Assembly (NCBI GenBank): GCA_002372855.1
Contig: DFIZ01000026.1
Span: 1 to 12,864, forward strand
From: Bacteroidales bacterium UBA3684
GTDB taxonomy: Bacteria > Bacteroidota > Bacteroidia > Bacteroidales > P3
Length of the DNA: 12,864 bases
Reading direction: 5' to 3'
Shown: one piece after another, positions 7,279 through 12,864 of the stretch
Numbering within the stretch: the first letter of the stretch is position 1
Layout of the letters: each line of letters starts with the position of its first letter
Notes under the pieces: generated by a model
Databases searched by the model: none
Told to the model about the DNA's origin: nothing
The model's input: the letters and a program-made list of their open reading frames with translations, nothing else
Made by a program: the position numbers and the translations under genes

Positions 7279-8375
7279 GCCTCCAATGTGGTATAGTGGG
7301 ACTGCCCAATGTGGGCAAGTCAACCCTCTTCAACTGCCTGAGCAACGCCAAAGCCCAGGCGGCCAACTTCCCCTTTTGCACCATCGAGCCCAACGTGGGT
7401 GTCATCACCGTCCCCGACGAGCGTCTGGCCAAGCTGGTGGAGATTGAACGTCCCGCCAGCGTGGTTCCCGCCACCGTCGAGATTGTCGACATCGCCGGTC
7501 TGGTGAAAGGCGCCTCCAAAGGCGAAGGCCTGGGCAACAAGTTCCTGGCCGACATCCGCAACTGCGACGCCATCATCCATGTCCTCCGTTGCTTCGACGA
7601 CGACAACATCACCCATGTCGACGGCTCCGTCGACCCCGTGCGCGACAAGCTTACCATCGACCTCGAACTCCAGTTCAAGGACCTCGAAACCATCGAGAAC
7701 CGCTATGAGAAAGAGGTCAAGAAGAGCAAGGCAGGCGGCGACGCCCATGCCAAACGCCTGGTCGAGGTGATGGATCTCTACAAGGCCGCCCTGCTCGACG
7801 GCAAGAGCGCCCGCACCGTGCAGCTCGACGAGAACCAGGCCGAAGTGGCCCGCGACCTCATGCTCCTCACCTCCAAGCCCGTGCTCTATGTCTGCAATGT
7901 CGACGAGGCTTCCGTGGTCAACGGCAACGCCTACGTCGACGCCGTCCGCGAGGCCGTGAAGGACGAGCAGGCCGAAGTCCTCGTCATCGGTGCCGGCATC
8001 GAGGCCGACATTGCCGAGCTGGAGACCTATGAAGAGAAGCAGATGTTCCTCGAAGACCTTGGCCTCAAGGAGAGCGGCGTCAACCGCCTCATCAAGGCCG
8101 CCTACCACCTGCTCAACCTCCAGACCTTCCTTACCGCCGGTCCCAAGGAGTGCCGTGCATGGACCTTCCGCAAGGGTATGAAAGCCCCTCAGACAGCGGG
8201 TATTATCCACTCCGACTTCGAGCGTGGCTTCATCCGCGCCGAGGTTATCAAGTACGACGACTATGTCGCCCTGGGCTCCGAGGCCAAGTGCCGCGAGGCC
8301 GGCAAGATATCCGTCGAAGGCAAAGACTATGTTGTCCAGGACGGCGACATTATGCACTTCCGTTTCAACGTATAA
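7275..8375 (+). CDS. ychF: Redox-regulated ATPase YchF (Obg-like ATPase)
   Basis: A 366-residue cytoplasmic P-loop protein of the Obg family, ribosome-associated and preferring ATP. The P-loop GLPNVGKST is at 9-17, the switch II region is VDIAGLVKGASKGEGLGNKFL, and the guanine-specificity motif NKxD is replaced by N208-V-D-E211, as expected for YchF. A helical coiled-coil insertion lies in the middle (KDLETIENRYEKEVKKSKAGG) and a TGS domain forms the C-terminal ~85 residues, ending AGKISVEGKDYVVQDGDIMHFRF. Length and ends are typical. It is coupled to the upstream glycosyltransferase by the ATGA overlap, and the next gene starts 11 bp later. The gene is highly conserved and housekeeping; the link to its neighbours is probably only operonic. 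Confidence 0.97.
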   Translation: MSLQCGIVGLPNVGKSTLFNCLSNAKAQAANFPFCTIEPNVGVITVPDERLAKLVEIERPASVVPATVEIVDIAGLVKGASKGEGLGNKFLADIRNCDAIIHVLRCFDDDNITHVDGSVDPVRDKLTIDLELQFKDLETIENRYEKEVKKSKAGGDAHAKRLVEVMDLYKAALLDGKSARTVQLDENQAEVARDLMLLTSKPVLYVCNVDEASVVNGNAYVDAVREAVKDEQAEVLVIGAGIEADIAELETYEEKQMFLEDLGLKESGVNRLIKAAYHLLNLQTFLTAGPKECRAWTFRKGMKAPQTAGIIHSDFERGFIRAEVIKYDDYVALGSEAKCREAGKISVEGKDYVVQDGDIMHFRFNV

Positions 8376-8386
8376 AGTCTTGTCGA

Positions 8387-11149
8387 ATGAAGAATAGGAC
8401 GAATAACAAGAACCGCATGCAGCTGGCGCCCCGCGTCAGCCGATGCCTTGTTCTTTGTTTCTCGTTCTTCATTCTCCTGGCCTCCTGCTCCACCGAAAAA
8501 GCCAAGTGGACCAACATCCAGTACCACAACCTCACCTGCCATTACAACGTCTATTGGAACGGCAACGAGAGCCTCAAGGCCGGCAAGGCCAAGCTCCGCC
8601 AAGCCGCCGTCGACGACTACACGCGCTTCCTCCTGCCCGAGAATATCGGCAACGACGAGGTGGCACGCTCCATCTATCCTGAGATGGACCGTGCCATCGA
8701 GAAAGGCGTCAAAGGCATACAGAAGCACAGCATCTTCGTCAAAGGGGTGGAGCACGTGCCCTACATCAAGGAGTGCTACCTCATGACGGCCTATGCCACC
8801 TTCTACAAGCACGACTACGTCTCCACCGCCAACACTTGCGACATCCTCATCCAGCAGTTCACCGGCACCCATGCCGGCGACGAGGGCGCCGTCCTACTGG
8901 CCCGTTGCATGACCATGGAGAAGCGCTACGAGGAAGCCGAGGCCGCCCTCGACCAGCTTGTGCAGCGGCTGGCCAAAGGCAATTTCTCCCGCAACCAGCG
9001 CGACAAGCTCTACATTGCCATGGTCGAAGCCATCGTCCCGCAGGAGAAGTACAAGAAGGCCGTCGAGTACATCCACGAGGCCATCGACGCCTCCTCCGAC
9101 CGCTACACCAAGGCCCGACTCTCCTTCCTCATGGCACAGATCTACCGCCACCTCGACAAGCGCGCCGTCGCCTCCAAGTACTACGACCAGGTGCTTTCCT
9201 ATCGTCCGCCCTATGTGCTGGAGTTCAACGCCAAACTCGGCATGGCATCCTGCGCCGACCTCGAACACACCGACATCGTCAAGCTCGAACGGCAGCTCGA
9301 CGACATGATCAAGGACAAGAAGAACGAGGAATACCGCGACCAGATCTACTTCGCCAAGGGCGAGATGTTCCTCGGCGTCAAACAGCCCGACAAGGCCTGC
9401 GACAACTACCGCCGCTCCGTGGCCCTGGCCACCGCCAACAAGGCCCAGCGCGCCCAGTCGGCCCTCCGCATGGGCGAAGTGCAGTACGAGGTCTTCGAGA
9501 ACTACGACCTCGCCCAGCGCTACTACGACACCGCCATGCAGTGCATCGGCGCCGACTACCCCCGCTACGACTATATCCGCCGCCGCCACGAGATGCTCAC
9601 CGAGCTGGCCTCCTACACGCGCGTCTACGAACGCTGCGACTCCCTCCTCGCTGTGGCCACCATGCCCGAAGCCGAGCGCATGCAGCTCATCAACAAGAAA
9701 ATCGAAGAGCTCCGCAAGTCCGAAGAGGAAGCCAAGGAACACGCCCTGCTCGAAGAGCTCCGCAACGACGCCCGCCAGCAGCAGAACACCCTCACCGGCG
9801 ACTGGTACTTCTACACCCCCAACACCGTGCAGAAAGGCAAGGAAACCTTCCGCCAGCGCTGGGGCATGCGCTCCCTCGAAGACCTCTGGTTCCTCTCCAA
9901 CAAGATGTCGTCCTTCGATTTCGACGACCTCGCCGAGGAACCCGACAGCGACACCGTTGCCACCGACTCGCTCGCCGCCGGACAGACGAAGGCCGCCGCC
10001 AAGGACGGCGACCCCACCGACCCCCACAGCGTGGCCTACTATTTCAAGGACCTCCCTGCCACGCAGCAGGCCCTCGACTCCATCGACTCCCTCACCTCCA
10101 TCTCCCTCCTCAACGCTGGCTACATCTTCTACGACGGCATCGGCAACATCCCCCGGGCGCTGGAGTGCTACCATCGCCTGGCCAAGGACTACACCTCTTT
10201 CCCCGAGATTGTCCAGGCCTTCTACATGCTCTATCGTATCTACGACCGTCAGGGCAACACCCCCCAGGCCAACTACTACCGCGACATGGTCCTCATGGGC
10301 TTCCCCGACAGCGACTTCGCCAACCTCATCCGCGACAACGAGTACTACAAAGAACTCATCCGCCGCTCGCGCCGCATCGAGGCCGACTACGAGGAGCTCT
10401 ACGACCAGTATGCCAGCCACCGCTACGCCACGGTCATCAACCTTGTCGACGAAGCCGAAGAGCTCTATCCCGACAATCCCGCCCTCAACAAGTTCCGCTA
10501 CTGGAAGGGTCTGGCCCTGGCCCATCGCGGCAACCACGACGACGCCGTGGCCCTCTTCACCACCCTCGCCGCGCTGCCCCGGACCGACAGCATCCAGCCC
10601 CTTGCCGAGGCCCAGCTGGCCCTCCTGCAGGACTCCGCCTTCGCGCTCTCCGAAAACATCACCGACGCCGACGAGCAGCGTGCCCGCAACCGCTCTAACA
10701 CTCAGACAACCACGCAGCCAAGCAATCAGACAGCCGTGGAGGAGGAAGCGCCCCTGCCGCCCGAGTCGATGCTCTACCGCTACCGCGAAAACCAGCAGTA
10801 CTTCGTCGTTGTCATCATCAACGACCGCACCATCAACGCCACCGAGCTGCAGAAGACCCTCTCCGACTTCAACTCCCGCTACTACTCCAACTCCGGCTAC
10901 CGCGTCAACGCCGCCCTCTTCACCGACAGCACACAGATCCTCACCATCCACCGCTTCGTCGACGCCGACGAGGCCATGGGCTACTGGCGCCACCTCCAGG
11001 CCGAGGAAAGCCCCTTGCGCAAATATGCCGACAGCGACCACCAGGAGTTCGCCATCACCACACAGAACTACGCCACCTTCTACAACCGCAAGAACCCCGA
11101 CGCCTACATACCCTTCTTCAACAAATACTACCTGAAAAAGAAACAATAA
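8387..11149 (+). CDS. porW: PorW/SprE-like TPR lipoprotein of the type IX secretion system
   Basis: A 920-residue lipoprotein: hydrophobic CLVLCFSFFILLASC with lipobox LASC and Cys34. The first mature residues carry the family signature STEKAKWTNIQYHNLTCHYNVYWNGNESLKAGK, here noted as YHNLTCHYNVYWNGNESL, followed by MDRAIEKGVKGIQKHSIF. TPR-like helical repeats fill much of about 110-760, with a charged helix at about 445-465 and an NTQTTTQPSNQT linker near 765-780. A conserved C-terminal domain (about 800-917) begins QQYFVVVIINDRTINATELQ. In Porphyromonas and Flavobacterium this family is needed for type IX secretion and gliding, linking the PorLM motor side to the Sov/SprA translocon; that role is transferred from homologs. 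Start ATG 8387; ATG 8417 would also leave a good signal peptide. Almost every third codon position is C or G, which creates long false open frames in other frames. Confidence 0.85.
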   Translation: MKNRTNNKNRMQLAPRVSRCLVLCFSFFILLASCSTEKAKWTNIQYHNLTCHYNVYWNGNESLKAGKAKLRQAAVDDYTRFLLPENIGNDEVARSIYPEMDRAIEKGVKGIQKHSIFVKGVEHVPYIKECYLMTAYATFYKHDYVSTANTCDILIQQFTGTHAGDEGAVLLARCMTMEKRYEEAEAALDQLVQRLAKGNFSRNQRDKLYIAMVEAIVPQEKYKKAVEYIHEAIDASSDRYTKARLSFLMAQIYRHLDKRAVASKYYDQVLSYRPPYVLEFNAKLGMASCADLEHTDIVKLERQLDDMIKDKKNEEYRDQIYFAKGEMFLGVKQPDKACDNYRRSVALATANKAQRAQSALRMGEVQYEVFENYDLAQRYYDTAMQCIGADYPRYDYIRRRHEMLTELASYTRVYERCDSLLAVATMPEAERMQLINKKIEELRKSEEEAKEHALLEELRNDARQQQNTLTGDWYFYTPNTVQKGKETFRQRWGMRSLEDLWFLSNKMSSFDFDDLAEEPDSDTVATDSLAAGQTKAAAKDGDPTDPHSVAYYFKDLPATQQALDSIDSLTSISLLNAGYIFYDGIGNIPRALECYHRLAKDYTSFPEIVQAFYMLYRIYDRQGNTPQANYYRDMVLMGFPDSDFANLIRDNEYYKELIRRSRRIEADYEELYDQYASHRYATVINLVDEAEELYPDNPALNKFRYWKGLALAHRGNHDDAVALFTTLAALPRTDSIQPLAEAQLALLQDSAFALSENITDADEQRARNRSNTQTTTQPSNQTAVEEEAPLPPESMLYRYRENQQYFVVVIINDRTINATELQKTLSDFNSRYYSNSGYRVNAALFTDSTQILTIHRFVDADEAMGYWRHLQAEESPLRKYADSDHQEFAITTQNYATFYNRKNPDAYIPFFNKYYLKKKQ

Positions 11150-11182
11150 AACATAGATAATTCATTAAATACATTAATCAAC

Positions 11183-11608
11183 ATGGCAAGAACAATGGAA
11201 ACAGAGACCCTCGAATCGATCAACATCATCACCAAAGGCACAGTCATCAAAGGCGATGTAACCTCCACCGGCGATTTCCGTCTGGACGGCACCCTCGAGG
11301 GCAACATTCAGCTTAACGGCAAACTCGTTGTCGGCGACACCGGCATTGTCAACGGCAATATCCTCTGCATGAACGCAAACATCATCGGCACCGTCAACGG
11401 CAACCTCTCGGTCAAAGAGCTGCTGTCGCTCCACGCCACCGCCCGCGTCAAAGGCGACATCCTCATCAACAAGCTCTCCATCGAGCCCGGCGCCGTCTTC
11501 ACTGGCAAATGCTGCATGCTCGACGAGGTGCGCAAACAGCAGCAACTCGACGCCGAACACGCTGCTGCCGAACAGGCTGCTGCCGAACATATGGCCAACG
11601 AGGATTGA
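11183..11608 (+). CDS. Bactofilin (polymer-forming cytoskeletal protein)
   Basis: A 141-residue cytoplasmic protein with one bactofilin domain at about 12-110. It has the regular short beta-strand pattern of a right-handed beta-helix: NIITKGTVIKGDVTSTGDFRL, LEGNIQLNGKLVVGDTG, VNGNILCMNANIIGTVNGN, and VKGDILINKLSIEPGAVFTG, each quoted in part. Bactofilins polymerise without nucleotide and act as membrane-associated scaffolds for envelope synthesis. The C-terminal tail is Ala/Gln/Glu-rich and built from a pentapeptide repeat. It starts 33 bp after the porW-like stop in an AT-rich gap and ends 5 bp before the kinase gene. The PorW-bactofilin-kinase order suggests an envelope-related unit (inference). 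Confidence 0.95.
   Translation: MARTMETETLESINIITKGTVIKGDVTSTGDFRLDGTLEGNIQLNGKLVVGDTGIVNGNILCMNANIIGTVNGNLSVKELLSLHATARVKGDILINKLSIEPGAVFTGKCCMLDEVRKQQQLDAEHAAAEQAAAEHMANED
11555..11596 (+). repeat. 15-bp direct repeats in the bactofilin tail
   Basis: GAACACGCTGCTGCC and GAACAGGCTGCTGCC are adjacent 15-bp units differing at one base, followed by a degenerate third unit. They encode the pentapeptides AEHAA, AEQAA and AEHMA when read with the preceding alanine, extending a probably helical tail. A unit of five codons is frame-neutral, so length variation by slippage is plausible. Confidence 0.7.
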
Positions 11609-11613
11609 CGCCC

Positions 11614-12864
11614 ATGTCCGACCAGTCCGAGCGCCAGACCCTGGCCATGCTCTTCGAGCAGTGGTCTGGCTTGCCTTGTGCCGAAATCCTGGCCCTCGGC
11701 GCACAGGGTTCCTCCCGCCGCTACTACCGCCTGACAGCGCAACACTGGGACGCGGGCTGCCAGCCCGCGAACGATGGGACGCAGGCTGCCAGCCTGCGAA
11801 CCCTTTCCGCCATCGGCACCGTCGGCGACGACCTCCGCGAAAACCGCGCCTTCTTCGCCCTCGACCGCCATCTCCGCGCCAAGGGCATACGCGTGCCCGA
11901 GCTCTACGCCGTCGCCCCCGACGAGCGCTGCTACCTCCAGCAGGACCTCGGCGACCTCTCCCTCTACGGCCTCCTGCACGAGAAGCAGCGGCAGGGTGGG
12001 GGCTTCGACGCCGAGATGCTTGCCTTCTACAAGCAGGCCCTCGCCGACCTCGCCGCCATCCAGCAGGCCGGCGTCGACTTCGACTTCTCCTACTCCTACC
12101 CCCGCGCCGACTTCGACCGCCAGTCCATCCTCTGGGACCTCAACTATTTCAAGTACCACTACCTCAAGCTCGCCCATGTCGCCTTCGACGAACAGCTCCT
12201 CGAGGACGACTTCCAGCGCCTCGCCGACCTTCTCCTCCAGGCCGACACCCACTACCTCCTCTACCGCGACTTCCAGACGCGGAACATCATGATTGGCCTC
12301 ACCCCAGCCCCTCTCCCAAGGAGAGGGGATTCGCCCATCACTGACTGCGTCAGCCTCCCCTCTCCCTTGGAGAGGGGCAGGGGTGAGGCCCCGCTTTACT
12401 ATATCGACTTCCAAGGCGCCCGACGCGGCGCGGCGCAGTACGACGTGGCCTCCATCCTCTACAGCGCCAAGTCCAACCTCCCCGAGCCCATCCGCCGCGA
12501 GCTCCTGGACCACTACCTCCGCGTCCGGGGCATCAAGGGCGACGAACGGCGCCGCTGGCTCGACCACTTCTGGGCCTACCTCCTGCTGCGCATCCTCCAG
12601 ACCCTCGGAGCCTACGGCTACCGCGGCATCTTCGAGCGCAAGGAGTACTTCCTCCAGTCCATCCCCCTGGCCCTCCAGAACCTCCGCCGTCTGGCCGAGG
12701 ACCACCCCCAGGTCCTCGACGGCCTGCAGCATTTAAAACAAATCGTCGAAATCCTCACCACAGAAGGCCTCACCCCTTCCCCTCTCCAAAGGAGAGGGGA
12801 AGCTGACGCAGGTTGTGGTAGGCAAATCCCCTCTCCTTTGGAGAGGGGCAGGGGTGAGGCCAGT
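11614..12864 (+). CDS. COG3178-type sugar kinase (AmgK-like phosphotransferase), partial, with in-frame palindromic inserts
   Basis: The frame is open from ATG 11614 to the window end (417 codons, no stop), so the 3' end is missing. The fold is an aminoglycoside-phosphotransferase type kinase. It has a Gly-rich loop GAQGSSRRYYRL (residues 29-40), the catalytic block YRDFQTRN with D219 and N224, and the metal-binding block YIDFQGARRGAAQYDVASIL with D265. AmgK relatives phosphorylate MurNAc/GlcNAc at the anomeric position in cell-wall recycling; the substrate here is inferred. From memory, Bacteroidota members usually continue into a RapZ C-terminal-like domain, which would lie beyond the window. 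Three stretches do not fit the family: residues 45-63 (tandem 29-bp hairpins), 228-259 and 385-416 (two 96-bp palindromes). The second replaces a short loop between the catalytic and metal-binding motifs. All keep the frame. A functional kinase with tolerated inserts is more likely than a pseudogene, but not proven. Confidence 0.85.
   Translation, partial: MSDQSERQTLAMLFEQWSGLPCAEILALGAQGSSRRYYRLTAQHWDAGCQPANDGTQAASLRTLSAIGTVGDDLRENRAFFALDRHLRAKGIRVPELYAVAPDERCYLQQDLGDLSLYGLLHEKQRQGGGFDAEMLAFYKQALADLAAIQQAGVDFDFSYSYPRADFDRQSILWDLNYFKYHYLKLAHVAFDEQLLEDDFQRLADLLLQADTHYLLYRDFQTRNIMIGLTPAPLPRRGDSPITDCVSLPSPLERGRGEAPLYYIDFQGARRGAAQYDVASILYSAKSNLPEPIRRELLDHYLRVRGIKGDERRRWLDHFWAYLLLRILQTLGAYGYRGIFERKEYFLQSIPLALQNLRRLAEDHPQVLDGLQHLKQIVEILTTEGLTPSPLQRRGEADAGCGRQIPSPLERGRGEAS
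11746..11803. repeat. Two tandem 29-bp hairpin units inside the kinase gene
   Basis: Units at 11746-11774 and 11775-11803 both start TGGGACGC. Each holds a perfect 9-bp stem with a 1-nt loop: CGCGGGCTG-C-CAGCCCGCG at 11751-11769 and CGCAGGCTG-C-CAGCCTGCG at 11780-11798. The two stems differ by a compensated pair (G-C against A-T). They encode residues 45-63, WDAGCQPAND then GTQAASLRT, in different phases because 29 is not a multiple of three. Confidence 0.85.
12295..12390 (-). repeat. 96-bp palindromic element, copy 1 (intragenic)
   Basis: Bounded by GGCCTCACCCC and GGGGTGAGGCC. The 34-nt arms (12295-12328 and 12357-12390) are reverse complements at about 31 of 34 positions, around a 28-nt core. 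Each arm also contains its own 9-bp stem, CCCCTCTCC paired with GGAGAGGGG across 3 nt. It is exactly 32 codons, read GLTPAPLPRRG ... PSPLERGRGEA. By its core it lies in the opposite orientation to copy 2; the minus strand label is relative to copy 2. No target-site duplication is visible. Confidence 0.9.
12766..12861 (+). repeat. 96-bp palindromic element, copy 2 (intragenic)
   Basis: Same ends, same length (96 bp) and same codon phase as copy 1. The arms 12766-12799 and 12828-12861 match as inverted repeats at about 33 of 34 positions. Its core (12800-12827) matches the reverse complement of the copy 1 core. Over the full length about 85 of 96 bases agree with the reverse complement of copy 1, counted by hand. 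It encodes GLTPSPLQRRG ... PSPLERGRGEA as residues 385-416, after the last kinase-domain helix. Confidence 0.9.

Noticed and set aside
8150..8386. Extending the porW-like gene upstream to 8150
   Set aside because: That part lies entirely within ychF, and the lipoprotein signal sequence begins only at 8387 or 8417.
8773..10698. 641-codon + strand open frame overlapping porW-like gene
   Set aside because: Arg/Pro/His-rich translation with no domains, explained by codon bias of the real frame.
8894..11146. 750-codon open frame on the minus strand opposite the porW-like gene
   Set aside because: The + strand protein has a lipobox and recognisable family blocks. The opposite frame is Val/Gly/Glu-rich low-complexity sequence produced by C/G at third positions.
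11308..12732. 474-codon antisense open frame across the bactofilin and kinase genes
   Set aside because: It crosses two well-supported genes. It is open across copy 1 only because the palindrome reads alike on both strands.
12293..12736. Separate + strand open frames at 11661-12344, 11774-12292 and 12293-12736 as kinase fragments of a frameshifted gene
   Set aside because: The frame from 11614 is open throughout and carries all kinase motifs; these others are Ser/Pro/Arg-rich shadows.
12295..12861. Palindromes as Rho-independent terminators, a CRISPR remnant or an insertion sequence
   Set aside because: No U-tract follows the stems, there are only two copies in opposite orientation with no spacer pattern, and no transposase or target duplication is visible.

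Overview
The window looks like a chromosomal segment of a GC-rich member of the Bacteroidales (Bacteroidota). The main reasons are a PorW/SprE-type lipoprotein known only from this phylum, the Bacteroidota version of a COG3178-type sugar kinase, a DUF4199 protein paired with a family 2 glycosyltransferase, a TAnnTTTG-type promoter element, and the absence of Shine-Dalgarno sequences. All eleven genes are on the + strand and tightly packed. No rRNA, tRNA, CRISPR array, transposase or integrase is visible. No gene-free stretch exceeds 300 bases; the longest is the upstream 1-149.

Layout: (1) 1-149 holds a 7-bp-periodic GAGTGAT array and the pyrE promoter. (2) 150-2186 holds pyrE, an exported FGE/SUMF1-fold protein, and an hpt-like purine phosphoribosyltransferase that overlaps it. 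(3) 2204-5770 holds a small lipocalin-like lipoprotein and a 1058-residue AsmA-family envelope protein. (4) 5809-8375 holds a DUF4199 membrane protein, a polyprenyl-phosphate-type glycosyltransferase and ychF, the last two coupled by an ATGA overlap. (5) 8387-12864 holds a PorW/SprE-like type IX secretion lipoprotein, a bactofilin, and the first 417 codons of a COG3178-type (AmgK-like) kinase that runs off the window end.

Most genes serve nucleotide salvage and synthesis or the cell envelope (AsmA, glycosyltransferase, PorW, bactofilin, cell-wall sugar kinase). This is ordinary core-genome content. The unusual part is the repetitive DNA. The kinase gene carries two 96-bp palindromic elements in opposite orientation plus two tandem 29-bp hairpin units. 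All are inside the reading frame, which stays open, so they would be translated as extra peptides at three places: the N-lobe, between the catalytic and metal-binding motifs, and after the kinase domain. The palindrome is built so that both orientations encode nearly the same 32-residue peptide. A second theme is heptameric (period-7) repeats of three different sequences in intergenic DNA. One of them forms an inverted repeat that encloses the start codon and signal peptide of the FGE-like gene. The kinase element set is the best candidate for something undescribed; it resembles the in-frame Rickettsia palindromic elements in behaviour, not in sequence.
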